Shown here: positions 15,100 through 24,570 of the stretch, piece by piece
Position numbering within the stretch: position 1 is the stretch's first letter
Layout of the letters: each line of letters begins with the position of its first letter
DNA from: a candidate division KSB3 bacterium
GTDB taxonomy: Bacteria > Moduliflexota > Moduliflexia > Moduliflexales > Moduliflexaceae
Direction of reading: 5' to 3'
Assembly: GCA_002748425.1 (NCBI GenBank)
Contig: PDSJ01000013.1
Location: 62,001-126,000 of the forward strand
DNA: 64,000 bases
Notes under the pieces: model-generated
Seen by the model: the letters and a program-made list of their open reading frames with translations, nothing else
The model's database searches: none
What the model was told of the DNA's origin: nothing
Position numbers and translations under genes: made by a program

Positions 15100-16467
15100 A
15101 TGAGCTACAAACATTTGCAAGATTTCGATCCAGAAGTGTTTTCCTTGATAAAAGCCGAAGAACAGCGGCAACAAAACAAGCTGTCGATGATTCCTTCTGA
15201 AAACTTTACGCTTCCTGCCGTCCGCGAAGTGCTGTCTTCCGTACTTGTTCACAAATACGCTGAAGGGCAGCCTCACAAACGCTACTACGAGGGAAACCAG
15301 TATATCGACCAGCTGGAACTGCTGTGTAAAGAGCGCGCCAAAGCTGCCTTTTCACTGCCGGAGGATTGGGGCGTCAATGTTCAGGCCCTGGCCGGCGGCA
15401 ACGCGAACTTCGGCGTGTATAACGGCATTTTAACTCCCGGTGATCGCATGTTAAGCATGTATTTACCGGATGGCGGCCATCTGTCGCACGGCTGGTCATT
15501 TCCTGAAAAGGACGAGGCTGGTCTGGAAGGCCAGGTGGATCAGGATGTCTATTTCGGCGGACGCCGCAAGGTCAGCGTGGTCTCAAAAATTTTCGATGTT
15601 ATTCAGTACAAAGTCAATCCCGAAACCCGGCTGTTTGACTACAATCACATTCGTGACATCGCGAAAAAATATCAGCCAAAGATCCTCATTTCAGGAGGAA
15701 CCGCCTATCCTCGCGAGATCGACTATCAAACTCTGGCAGATATTGCCAGCGAGATCGGAGCGTATTATCTGGCAGATGTGTCACACGAGGCCGGCCTGAT
15801 TGCTGCCGGTGTGAATGCATCGCCGGTTGGGATTGCCGATGTTGTCACCTTCACGACACACAAAACGCTTCGCGGTCCGCGCGGCGCGGTGATCCTGGCC
15901 AAAAACGGTTTAATTCAGCAGATCGATGCTGGAATTTTCCCGGGCTTTCAGGGCGGTCCTTTTGAACATTGTATCGCCAGCATCGCTGTCTGCCTCAAAG
16001 ACGTCCAAAGCGATACGTTCAAGGCCTATGCTGAACAAGTGGTGCTGAACGCGAAACGCCTGGCCGCTAACTTGCTGCAACGGGGCTATGATGTCGTCAG
16101 TGGCGGCACCGACAAACACCTGGTGCTTGTGGATTTACGGAATAAAGGCCTCTCTGGCCGCAATCCGGCCACAGCGCTCGATGACGCCGGTATCGTCGCG
16201 AACCGTAACTCCGTGCCGAACGAAACCGGCAGTCCGATGAATCCATCGGGGCTGCGTTTCGGCACACCAGTCATCACAACGCGCGGCATGAAAGAAGCTG
16301 AGATGGATCTGATATCAGCCTGGATCGATGAGGTCATTACGGCTGTACAGCCCTTCAGCAATCTGAAACCGAGGGAATTCCGTGCCAAAATTCCGGAGAT
16401 CAGCGTCATTCCGAAAGTCGCTGCCGACATCAAAGCCCTCTGCCAACAGTTCCCCCTGAATATATAA
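15100..16467 (+). CDS. glyA: serine hydroxymethyltransferase
   Basis: PLP enzyme interconverting serine and glycine with tetrahydrofolate, the main source of one-carbon units. The N-terminal 'SMIPSENFTLPAVREVL' and 'YAEGQPHKRYYEGNQYID' segments, the PLP region 'YLADVSHEAGLIAAG' and the Schiff-base lysine in TTHKTLRGPRG (K255) are all present. The length of 455 is slightly above the 415-430 common in bacteria. AAGGAG precedes ATG 15100. Pairing across the divergent region with ahcY fits coordinated control of the methyl cycle. Confidence 0.96.
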   Translation: MSYKHLQDFDPEVFSLIKAEEQRQQNKLSMIPSENFTLPAVREVLSSVLVHKYAEGQPHKRYYEGNQYIDQLELLCKERAKAAFSLPEDWGVNVQALAGGNANFGVYNGILTPGDRMLSMYLPDGGHLSHGWSFPEKDEAGLEGQVDQDVYFGGRRKVSVVSKIFDVIQYKVNPETRLFDYNHIRDIAKKYQPKILISGGTAYPREIDYQTLADIASEIGAYYLADVSHEAGLIAAGVNASPVGIADVVTFTTHKTLRGPRGAVILAKNGLIQQIDAGIFPGFQGGPFEHCIASIAVCLKDVQSDTFKAYAEQVVLNAKRLAANLLQRGYDVVSGGTDKHLVLVDLRNKGLSGRNPATALDDAGIVANRNSVPNETGSPMNPSGLRFGTPVITTRGMKEAEMDLISAWIDEVITAVQPFSNLKPREFRAKIPEISVIPKVAADIKALCQQFPLNI

Positions 16468-16476
16468 TGACCTGGC

Positions 16477-16515
16477 GCAGGCTGTCACGCGTGTGCATAC
16501 TGTTTGACAGCCTGC
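16477..16515. terminator. 11-bp hairpin between convergent glyA and histidine kinase genes
   Basis: GCAGGCTGTCA (16477-16487) pairs perfectly with TGACAGCCTGC (16505-16515), 10 bases after the glyA stop. It has no long T run on either side. It probably marks the end of both convergent units. Confidence 0.5.
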
Positions 16516-16589
16516 ACGTTAGCTCCCTCTTCACGTGTTTTGACATCTTCCTCTGGAAAAGCGTGGCACCATGCTGGCGCTCAGGGTTC

Positions 16590-18980
16590 TCAGAGCGCGG
16601 CTGTGTCAAAATCATCTCCCTCAGTCGCGTCCTGAGCGAGGAGGTGGGGAACCGTGAAATAGAATGTACTGCCTTTGCCCTCTTCACTCTCTGCCCAAAT
16701 GTTACCGCCATGGGCGTTGACGACCAGTTTACAAAAATACAGCCCCAATCCGACAGAAACGGCTTTGCCGTGTTTTTTGCGATCCATTTGTGCGAATCGG
16801 TTGAAAATCGTCTTAAGATATTCAGCAGGAATCCCTTGTCCGGTATCAGTGATCGCTGTCAAAATGGCCTCCTGCTGGATGCTCACGCGGATCAGAATCG
16901 AACCGGCCTCCGGTGTATATTTAATGCCGTTACTCAAAATGTTGGCAAACAAGCGCACAATTTTCGCCTGATCGACAAAGACGACTGGCACGTCGTCAGG
17001 AAGCTCGCTGCGGATCGTGATATTTTTCCGTTTTGCCGAGACCTCAACCTGCTGAACGGCCTTGACGATGATGTCGGAAAATTCGGCGACATCTTTCTCA
17101 ATTTCCATGCTTCCATCTTCCATTTTATGGACTTCCAAGATATTGTTCACCATATCGTGCATAGTATTCGCCTGCTGTAAAATACTCTCCAGGAGCTGCT
17201 CGAAATCATCGATATTCTTCTTATGGCTACGGGACAGCATAATTTCCGCAAAGCCGATGACAGCGGCCAGCGGATTTTTCAGGTCATGCACAATCATGCT
17301 GATCAGGTCGTCACGCATCTGTTCCAAGTGTTTTTCCTGGGTAATATCATGCAGGACAATCATATGGCCGATGACCTCGTTTTCATCTCCCATGACCGGG
17401 TTTCCTGTAATCTTGAGGGTTTTCGGCGGAGCGATCAGGCTGATTTCTTCGACTGTGGTGTTCTGCGGTTCAGTGATGATCCCATACATCAAGCGCGTCA
17501 CAACATCGAAGTCCTTAAAACGGTCTTTTTGCGCATCGACAAACTCGATCACATGTTTTCCATGAAACTCAGCAATATCCATGTGAAATAACTGACTCAG
17601 CACCACATTCGTCAAGATGATGCTGAATTGTTTGTCTGTCATCAAAATGCCGTCACCAGAGGAATTCAGCAGCGCTTCAATACGACCCTTTTCCTCAACA
17701 ACATGACGAAACAGCTGCGCGTTCTTCAACGCGACCGCAAGCTGGCCAGCAACCGTTTCAGCAAGAATCACTTCCTCATCGCTGAAATGCCGGATGTCTC
17801 CGCTTTGCAGGAGCATCATGATCCCAATCGCCCCATCCTTTGAGAGCAAGGGCAAGTTCAAAATAGAATGAATGCCCTGCTTTTCGAAAATCCGTTTGAC
17901 TTCGGGGGCCATCGTACTTTCCCGGACATTGTTGATGATGACCGGCTCCGCGCTGCTGATCGCCTTCACAAAATCGGGATAACGTACCAGCGGAGCGGAG
18001 ACTGTATTGAATTCACCTTGCCTGTTCCTCCTGTCGTATTTATAGACGGATTCCAGAACCTCGCTGTTTTCTTTCATGAGAAAGAGCCGTGACTGCGTCA
18101 CCTTCAATAAATCCACAACCCGTCTGGCAGCGATGGCGATCACTTTTTCCCATTCAATCGTTGAGCTGATCGCCTGAGAGAGCCTGTTAATCACTCCCAG
18201 CTCCTGAGCCCGATGTTCAGCAGTCCGGCGTTGGGCGTCCAACTCGAGATTCTTCTTTGCCAATTCTTCAGTGCGCTTCTCGACAACTTTTTCAAGGTTT
18301 TCAGTATAATCCTGTAATTGTCTCTCAAGCTTTTTCTGCTCTGTGACGTCCTTCGCAATTCCAAGAAATCCCAACATCCTGCCGTCGCGATTCTTCATGG
18401 GCGTCATCGTAAACATCATGATACGCGGCTGCCCATCTTTTCGTACGACTTCCCATTCCCCTTCATCCACGCCGTATTTCACGATCTGGATCCCGATCTG
18501 TGCAAAGGACTTCCCAGAAGAGCCTCTCAGAAAGAGCAGCGGGGATTCCTTATGAACCACTTCCTCTGCCGAATATCCCAACAACCGTTCCGCTCCTTTA
18601 TTAAAGAGCGTGATCTTTCCATCTTTTCCAGTAGTAATAATGGAATACTCCGTCGAGCTGTCGAGTATGCTGTTCAAAAAGTCCGTCGTTTCATGCAGTT
18701 TCCGGGTTTCTTGCTCCAGCTTTCTGGTATATTCCTGCACTTCACGGTTGTACCCCTCTTCAACAATTCTTTGAGTTTTATGCACCCCCTGTTCGAAGAA
18801 CTGACGAGTACGCCGTACTGCAAAGAGGTGGGCTCCTCCAAACAGCAGGAGGCCTGTAAACAGCTCAAATGTTTGAAATGCAGGCCCCACAGGGAGAAAA
18901 ACTGTCACCATCATGATAATGACACCCAGAGAAAAAAGGAGTAGAAAAACTTTTCGGATGAACTGCCGACTTTCTTTCAT
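16590..18980 (-). CDS. membrane sensor histidine kinase (PAS-GAF-PAS-HisKA-HATPase)
   Basis: A 796-residue signalling kinase. Two N-terminal helices (about 11-33 and 37-56) with almost no periplasmic loop suggest sensing in or below the membrane. Then come a coiled coil, PAS 1 (about 100-220), a long coiled coil (220-270), GAF (about 280-425), PAS 2 (about 435-550), and HisKA with phospho-acceptor H565 in MIVHDLKNPLAAVIG. HATPase boxes follow: N box 'NILSNGIKYTP', G1 'DTGQGIP', G2 'VGLGLYFCK'. No response regulator lies next to it, so it is an orphan whose partner cannot be named. The ribosome site before ATG 18980 is weak. Confidence 0.93.
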   Translation of the reverse strand: MKESRQFIRKVFLLLFSLGVIIMMVTVFLPVGPAFQTFELFTGLLLFGGAHLFAVRRTRQFFEQGVHKTQRIVEEGYNREVQEYTRKLEQETRKLHETTDFLNSILDSSTEYSIITTGKDGKITLFNKGAERLLGYSAEEVVHKESPLLFLRGSSGKSFAQIGIQIVKYGVDEGEWEVVRKDGQPRIMMFTMTPMKNRDGRMLGFLGIAKDVTEQKKLERQLQDYTENLEKVVEKRTEELAKKNLELDAQRRTAEHRAQELGVINRLSQAISSTIEWEKVIAIAARRVVDLLKVTQSRLFLMKENSEVLESVYKYDRRNRQGEFNTVSAPLVRYPDFVKAISSAEPVIINNVRESTMAPEVKRIFEKQGIHSILNLPLLSKDGAIGIMMLLQSGDIRHFSDEEVILAETVAGQLAVALKNAQLFRHVVEEKGRIEALLNSSGDGILMTDKQFSIILTNVVLSQLFHMDIAEFHGKHVIEFVDAQKDRFKDFDVVTRLMYGIITEPQNTTVEEISLIAPPKTLKITGNPVMGDENEVIGHMIVLHDITQEKHLEQMRDDLISMIVHDLKNPLAAVIGFAEIMLSRSHKKNIDDFEQLLESILQQANTMHDMVNNILEVHKMEDGSMEIEKDVAEFSDIIVKAVQQVEVSAKRKNITIRSELPDDVPVVFVDQAKIVRLFANILSNGIKYTPEAGSILIRVSIQQEAILTAITDTGQGIPAEYLKTIFNRFAQMDRKKHGKAVSVGLGLYFCKLVVNAHGGNIWAESEEGKGSTFYFTVPHLLAQDATEGDDFDTAAL

Positions 18981-19390
18981 GCTGTGCGTTCTCGCTCGAT
19001 TATCAGTCTAACGTTAAATGTCCGCTCATCTTGCTTACATAAAAAAATTGTCATTCCTGTCAACAATCTCTCAACGCGTACATGACTAATCTGCATGATA
19101 GATGAGAGCGCTGTCAAATAAAATTTTCTGAACTTTCTTCAAACATGGCAAACAATATCTTGACAGGATTGCAACAAAGAAGATTGCTTCTCTTTTTCAA
19201 ATTGCCATCTAATTTTATGATCTTCATAACGTTTTAAAAAATAATGAGTTCTTTTTACAATTCTTGAAAAATCAATGCATGGTGACACTTTTTTCTTGTC
19301 AAAGAAAACTTTTTGTAGTAGCTTTTTCAGTCAAAGAGTTCAACTCGTGTTTTATACATTTTTCGAATCATGTTTTTCAGGAGAACACTT
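18981..19390. other. AT-rich divergent upstream region
   Basis: About 410 bases between the divergent kinase and SPOR genes with no credible gene. It holds many T-rich runs, a TTGACA at about 19159, and a TAACGTTA word near 19010 that lacks the 4-base spacer of the accessory-locus operators. No clear promoter pair stands out. Confidence 0.4.
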
Positions 19391-20698
19391 ATGCAACGAA
19401 GTGCCTTTTTTTCGTGTGCGTTCAACATTATTATATGCTGCCTGCTGTCGGTCACAAGTGCGTTCGCCGAGAGTGCATCATCAGAATGGGATGTCACCTC
19501 ATTAAAAGTCGACCTTCTGAATCACCAGGGAGCCAATGGTGATATTCAGGTCGACCAGAACGGATGGGTGCATCTTGGGGCAAACCATCTTGAAGGAGGC
19601 GATCTTACCTATCTTGTAAAAACCGGCCGCTTGACTTCCTCAGACATTCTTGAAGTCTGGGTTGACGGATTTTCCAGCTCAAATTCACTGGATATCGGGC
19701 CGACCCTCTTTATAGGTCCCAATAAAAACCGCTTTGAGCAGCTTACCCGTATTTCAGGCGATGCCTGGCGTCCTTTCGTATTTCGTTTTGCAGATGACTC
19801 TCACTATGGAGATGTCACCGATCCTTCGAACCGGAATGAAAGCTGGAGGATACGTTACCCTTCGTCAAAATATGAAGTCCGTCGAATTGACAAAGCCCCG
19901 AACGAACTTTTGAACTATCAGACACTTCCGATACGTATTTCCATTACCGGGGCCGAAGATTTCGTCATCAAACGCTTGGAAGTTGTCGTGTATCGAGCCG
20001 GGCACGGATACCGAGTTCCAAGCCGTCGACATCATATTGTAAATGTGGACCCCTCTCGAGTTCACCGAGGCGGCCGAATTACAGTTCAATTAAGTCCGGA
20101 AGCATATCGAGAGGACCTGGATTACTATATCATCGACGCTGATGGCCGTGAGCATCGTGTATATCCTCAACTTGAAAGCAGCCGCGAGCGGGTCTGTCTC
20201 TCAGCCCAGGGTGATGCCTTTAGCGGTTGCGGACGCTATCGTGTTAAAGTTGTCGATCGAAAACAGCGCTATAGTGACAGCAAATCTTTCGACTATGTGT
20301 GTCCGCGAGTGGTAAAAAAAATCAAAGCGACTCCCACTCCGGCTCCAGTACTTGATTCGTGTGCGTCTCCCTGTCTGCCGAAAAGGGCTCCAGGGCCGGT
20401 TGTGCCTCAAATTCTTCCGGCCGTGCCGCCACCACCCCCCGTCATCAAGGCGGCTTCGTTGTATCACAGAGATTTCACGATCCAGGTCGGAGCCTTTATG
20501 ACTCAGGGATCAGCCATCTCTCTTGTAGACAAACTCCGTTCCCTGGGCTATGACGCCTATATTTCAGAAGTCACGCAGAATAACTGTCTTCTGTTTCGAG
20601 TGCGGGTCGGCCGCTATGCCGGGAAATCGTATGCACGCCAGGATGCAAGGAGTCTGAGACAACGGGGTTTTGACACCTGGATCACGACAATGAGTTAA
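19391..20698 (+). CDS. secreted SPOR-domain protein
   Basis: A 435-residue exported protein. Signal peptide with hydrophobic core FNIIICCLLSV and probable cut at AFA-ES (about residue 28). The central region (about 30-290) is beta-rich and unrecognised. A proline-rich linker follows (PVVPQILPAVPPPPPV), then a C-terminal SPOR domain (about 360-435: 'FTIQVGAFMTQGSA', 'FRVRVGRYAGKS'), which in known proteins binds denuded septal peptidoglycan. ATG 19391 is chosen over ATG 19370 because AGGAG (19378-19382) fits it. It probably acts at the cell wall during division or shape control. Confidence 0.85.
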   Translation: MQRSAFFSCAFNIIICCLLSVTSAFAESASSEWDVTSLKVDLLNHQGANGDIQVDQNGWVHLGANHLEGGDLTYLVKTGRLTSSDILEVWVDGFSSSNSLDIGPTLFIGPNKNRFEQLTRISGDAWRPFVFRFADDSHYGDVTDPSNRNESWRIRYPSSKYEVRRIDKAPNELLNYQTLPIRISITGAEDFVIKRLEVVVYRAGHGYRVPSRRHHIVNVDPSRVHRGGRITVQLSPEAYREDLDYYIIDADGREHRVYPQLESSRERVCLSAQGDAFSGCGRYRVKVVDRKQRYSDSKSFDYVCPRVVKKIKATPTPAPVLDSCASPCLPKRAPGPVVPQILPAVPPPPPVIKAASLYHRDFTIQVGAFMTQGSAISLVDKLRSLGYDAYISEVTQNNCLLFRVRVGRYAGKSYARQDARSLRQRGFDTWITTMS

Positions 20699-20738
20699 CG
20701 TTCTTCTCTAAGATTACAGCATCGACAGTCTTCATGAT

Positions 20739-20773
20739 ACCTCCGAACGGAAATTTCCGTTCGGAGGTTTTTT
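20739..20773 (+). terminator. Rho-independent terminator after the SPOR gene
   Basis: A perfect 15-bp inverted repeat, ACCTCCGAACGGAAA (20739-20753) with its complement at 20754-20768, followed by T to 20773. It is one of the clearest terminators in the window. Confidence 0.9.
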
Positions 20774-20926
20774 ATTCTAAACTTGACAAATACAAGTAGC
20801 TTTATTAGGCAGGAGTGCAATTTGACTACATTTACAATACGCTGTCATAATCAAAGCCGGATGACTCTGCGCTGCGACGCGATCGATCAGAGAGCCGCTC
20901 GCTTTGCAGCAGTGGTGATATGAAGT

Positions 20927-23131
20927 ATGGAACAAATGAAGAGAATGCAAAAACGGCTGATATGCGTTGCAGTGTTTATGATATGTGTATTTTCAGGCTG
21001 CTTGCCGGTCGTAGAAGCAAAAATTGGCGAAAGTCTGCATGTGGTTGAACAAGAGGCACTGACAATCACTGCCGAAACCCTTTCCTACTTTGCCGACGAA
21101 CACCTTTTCATCGCAGAAGGAAATGTCAGCATTCGTTACAGAAAAGCCAAACTGACTGCAGATTATGTCGAGTTCCACGAAAACGATGGCAATGCACTCG
21201 CGATCGGTAACGTATTGTATGAAGAAGGCATCGAGACAGTAAGCGCTGATCAGGCGGAATTCAACCTCAACAGCGAGCAGGGCACCATTACTATGGGTAC
21301 GCTTGCCCTCGATGACGATCAGTATATCACCGGGCAAGAGATTATAAAGACCGGCGACAAAACCTATACAGTAAAAAAAGGCAGCTTCACGGCTTGTGAC
21401 AGCCCTCGACCCGCCTGGCAGTTTCGGAGTTCTACAGCCAGAATCCATGAAGGGCAGTACCTGCAAGCCTGGAACACAGTGGGGTATATTCAAGGGATCC
21501 CAGTGTTTTATGTTCCCTATTTTATCTATCCGATTAAAACCGAGCGCCAAAGCGGTTTTCTCATCCCTGAGCTGAGCCATAGAACGACAAGCGGGTATTC
21601 TATCAGTAATGCCTTTTATTGGGTGATCAACCGCAGCCAGGATACAACGCTTCGGCATACCTTTTATGAAAAACGTGGGCATCGCTTATCCTTACTTTAC
21701 CGTTACATTTATAGCGATGAGACCAAAGGAGAGCTGTATGCACAATACATTCATAAAGACAAAATCGATTTAAGGACACGAAAACGCCTCGAGTGGGAGC
21801 ACTTACAAGATTTGCCTTACGATGCAACAGGGAGAGTGGAGCTTAATCTGCAATCCGACAATCAGTTTGACAAAGATTTTGAGACAGAGCTGGATGATCG
21901 CTCGGAAAGTAAACTCAGTTCCACGATTTCTCTGACCAAGAATTTTTCACAGCATAGTGTGAAGCTCTTATTCGATCGTGTCGATGATCTGCGGAAAGAA
22001 AGTCAAGACAGCAACGATCAACGCATGCCTGAGCTGACATTTTCCAGCCAGAAACAGCAACTCTTCACAACTCCTCTGTACATCCAGCAGGACAGCAGCT
22101 TTGCCTATTTAATCCGTAGTGGTGATGAGAATACGGATTTGGAATTTTCCCGACTTGATTTTCATCCGACGTTCTCTTTACCACTCAATTTTCTAAGCGG
22201 AGCGTTCACAGTCTCTCCCAGATTTGATTATCGTGCAACGTTTTACAGCCGGGATGCAACGACAGCAGCAGATCGAGATCTCAAGGCCGAATCAGCCAGC
22301 CGGCAGCATTACTCCGCAGCGCTTACAGTCACCGGCCCGAAATTCAACAGGATTTTCACACTTGGAAAGGTGCACAGAACACAAAAATTAAAGCATCTTA
22401 TAGAACCTCGTGTCTCGTTTCACTATGAACCAGCTGTGGATAATAGCGATCTGCCAAAGTTTGACAGTATCGATCAGCTCGGAAGCAGCGATCCTCGCCG
22501 GACTCTTCAATATAGCCTCACACAAACTCTTTTAAGCAAACGCATCAAGGAAAAAGACTGGAAAAAATTCCAACTTGACGACGATGGGGATCTGTTTCTT
22601 GATGATCTTGACACGGAAACCACAACATCAGCCTCATTAACGCTCAATCAATCGTATAACTTTGAGGAGGAAACTTATCCCTTCAGCGACCTGAATGCCG
22701 CACTGAAATACTACCCGCAAAATAATTATGCCATTTCCTTGAGCACTTCTTATGACGTCTATGTCAACGATTTCAAAAGCATCACAGTTGACTTTGAAGG
22801 GCAACTGAGTCGATTTGTCGATTTCGATCTGCGTTGGCGCCGCAAGTTACGTATCGACCGTGACGCAGGCACGAGCGAAGAAAAATCTCAATTTCTCGAT
22901 ATTGAGACGAATGTCACTGTATCGCACCGATTCAGGATCGACTATCGAGGACGCCTTAATTTTAAGGAGGGCAAACGTATTGAGGATAGTGTAGGTCTGA
23001 CGTATAACGGGCAGTGCTGGAATATTTACGGGATATATACGCAGCAACTAATCGATGATGAACGAGATAAAAGTTTCCGTATCTACCTGGAGCTTAAACA
23101 CCTTGGAAAAATTTTTGATATTAAAGGATAG
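20927..23131 (+). CDS. lptD: LPS-assembly protein LptD
   Basis: Outer-membrane barrel that inserts LPS into the outer leaflet. The 734-residue product has an N-terminal signal (about 1-30), an OstA/LptA-like jelly-roll (about 45-150: 'ALTITAETLSYFADEHLFIAEGN' region) and a long barrel domain with 'IPVFYVPYFIYPIKTERQSG' typical of LptD. The signal contains FSGC, which looks like a weak lipobox; LptD is normally not a lipoprotein. A TTGACA box lies at 20783, but the ribosome site is weak. It heads a closely spaced operon with a methyltransferase, a glycosyltransferase, a GT-C protein and a pyridoxal kinase, and is separate from the lptCAB block. Confidence 0.93.
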   Translation: MEQMKRMQKRLICVAVFMICVFSGCLPVVEAKIGESLHVVEQEALTITAETLSYFADEHLFIAEGNVSIRYRKAKLTADYVEFHENDGNALAIGNVLYEEGIETVSADQAEFNLNSEQGTITMGTLALDDDQYITGQEIIKTGDKTYTVKKGSFTACDSPRPAWQFRSSTARIHEGQYLQAWNTVGYIQGIPVFYVPYFIYPIKTERQSGFLIPELSHRTTSGYSISNAFYWVINRSQDTTLRHTFYEKRGHRLSLLYRYIYSDETKGELYAQYIHKDKIDLRTRKRLEWEHLQDLPYDATGRVELNLQSDNQFDKDFETELDDRSESKLSSTISLTKNFSQHSVKLLFDRVDDLRKESQDSNDQRMPELTFSSQKQQLFTTPLYIQQDSSFAYLIRSGDENTDLEFSRLDFHPTFSLPLNFLSGAFTVSPRFDYRATFYSRDATTAADRDLKAESASRQHYSAALTVTGPKFNRIFTLGKVHRTQKLKHLIEPRVSFHYEPAVDNSDLPKFDSIDQLGSSDPRRTLQYSLTQTLLSKRIKEKDWKKFQLDDDGDLFLDDLDTETTTSASLTLNQSYNFEEETYPFSDLNAALKYYPQNNYAISLSTSYDVYVNDFKSITVDFEGQLSRFVDFDLRWRRKLRIDRDAGTSEEKSQFLDIETNVTVSHRFRIDYRGRLNFKEGKRIEDSVGLTYNGQCWNIYGIYTQQLIDDERDKSFRIYLELKHLGKIFDIKG

Positions 23132-23137
23132 AACTCT

Positions 23138-24520
23138 ATGAGCGCTTCACAAGACCGGCAGCACACACAGCAATCCCATCTGCATTTTCAGATGTGGGAT
23201 ACATATCTGAACCGTTTAAATACGCTTTGGAGTGTAGAATACCATGATGCCCCTCTCCATTCAGAACGTGTCGCAGCAAAGCCTTCATCCCTGAAAGAAA
23301 AGATTCTCTCACCTGTCAAGAAATTTATCGTTCGGACAGTGCAACCGCTTATCGAGCATGTAGGTCTTCGTCAGGATCGCATGTTAGACGCACAAAGAGA
23401 ATTCAATGCCGCAACCGTACAGAGTGTAAACGGCCTGGTTGAACTCATTGATGAAGACTTAAAAAGTATCAGACAGGAAGTGTCTGCTCAATTTCAAACA
23501 TTTCAACAGAGCTTGGATACCTTTCAGCTGAATTTGGAAGCATTTCAGCAGAAGTTGGATATGTTTCAAGAACACTTTGAGCGCCTCCAGTCCTTTATCG
23601 ATAATCGCCTGGAACAAATCGAACCGCGAATCGAGGCATTTGATACAGCTATCTGGACATTCGAACGGCGCAAAGAAGCCCTTGAAATCGATCATATCCT
23701 TTTGAACCAAAAACTCGGGCAACTGGCCGATGCTTTTCAACAGCAGCTTTCAGAAAGTGATGCTTGCTCTCATCTCCAGCAAGTATTATCAGACAAGGAA
23801 CGACAGGACGACTATAGATATCTCGTTTTTGAGAATCTCCATCGTGGGGATGAGCGCGATATACAGCGCCGGCTGACGGGCTACATGCAGTATTATGAAA
23901 ACTGTTCCGCTGTTCTGGACGTGGGCTGCGGTCGAGGTGAATTTCTCGAACTGTTGACCGAACATCAGATCGAGAGCTACGGAATTGATACAAATCGTAC
24001 CATGGTTCATTATTGCCGGCACAAGGGCTTACAGGCACAAGAGGCCGATGTGATCAGCCACCTTGAAGCACTTCCAGATGACAGCCTTGGCGGTATTTTT
24101 ATTGCACATCTTGTCGAGCATTTAACACTTGATGAGTTACAGCAAGTCCTGCGTCTCTGCTTTGCAAAACTCCAGCCCCATAAATACCTGATCCTGGAAA
24201 CGCCAAACCCTCAATCGCTGTATACGCTTTCACATCACTTCTATAAGGATCTCTCCCATCGCAATCCTCTCGATCCGGAGGCGCTCCTGCACCTTGTCAA
24301 TTCTTCTGGCTTTGAAGAAGCCCGCATAGAAGTCAAAAATCCGTTCCCTGATGGAATCTCCCATGCCAAGCTCCTCCAGAAGACCAAGGTGGAACAGTTG
24401 AACGATCGAGCGCTTCAAGAGTATTTTGAGACGCTCAATCAAAATATGCAGCAACTGAATGACATCATATACGGCTATCTTGATTACGCGATCATCTCCA
24501 GAAAAATTCGGACATCCTAA
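23138..24520 (+). CDS. SAM-dependent methyltransferase with N-terminal coiled coil
   Basis: A 460-residue protein starting 6 bases after lptD. Residues about 80-215 form a long regular coiled coil with repeating Phe-Gln heptads (TFQQSLDTFQ, AFQQKLDMFQ). The C-terminal class I methyltransferase has motif I VLDVGCGRGEFLELL (about 262-276), the acidic 'SYGIDTN' strand and a post-I 'IFIAHLVEHL' helix. Proteins of this build occur in glycan gene clusters, where they may cap chain ends as WbdD does with a coiled-coil ruler. Here the coiled coil is on the other side of the catalytic domain, so that role is only a suggestion. Confidence 0.82.
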   Translation: MSASQDRQHTQQSHLHFQMWDTYLNRLNTLWSVEYHDAPLHSERVAAKPSSLKEKILSPVKKFIVRTVQPLIEHVGLRQDRMLDAQREFNAATVQSVNGLVELIDEDLKSIRQEVSAQFQTFQQSLDTFQLNLEAFQQKLDMFQEHFERLQSFIDNRLEQIEPRIEAFDTAIWTFERRKEALEIDHILLNQKLGQLADAFQQQLSESDACSHLQQVLSDKERQDDYRYLVFENLHRGDERDIQRRLTGYMQYYENCSAVLDVGCGRGEFLELLTEHQIESYGIDTNRTMVHYCRHKGLQAQEADVISHLEALPDDSLGGIFIAHLVEHLTLDELQQVLRLCFAKLQPHKYLILETPNPQSLYTLSHHFYKDLSHRNPLDPEALLHLVNSSGFEEARIEVKNPFPDGISHAKLLQKTKVEQLNDRALQEYFETLNQNMQQLNDIIYGYLDYAIISRKIRTS

Positions 24521-24570
24521 GTGAGAATTTCTCACAGGCATGTTGCCACCATAGGTCGTTACATACAGGC

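Noticed and set aside
20927..21020. LptD as a lipoprotein because of FSGC in its signal
   Set aside because: Phe at -3 is a poor lipobox, and LptD proteins are barrel proteins with ordinary signals; noted only as odd.
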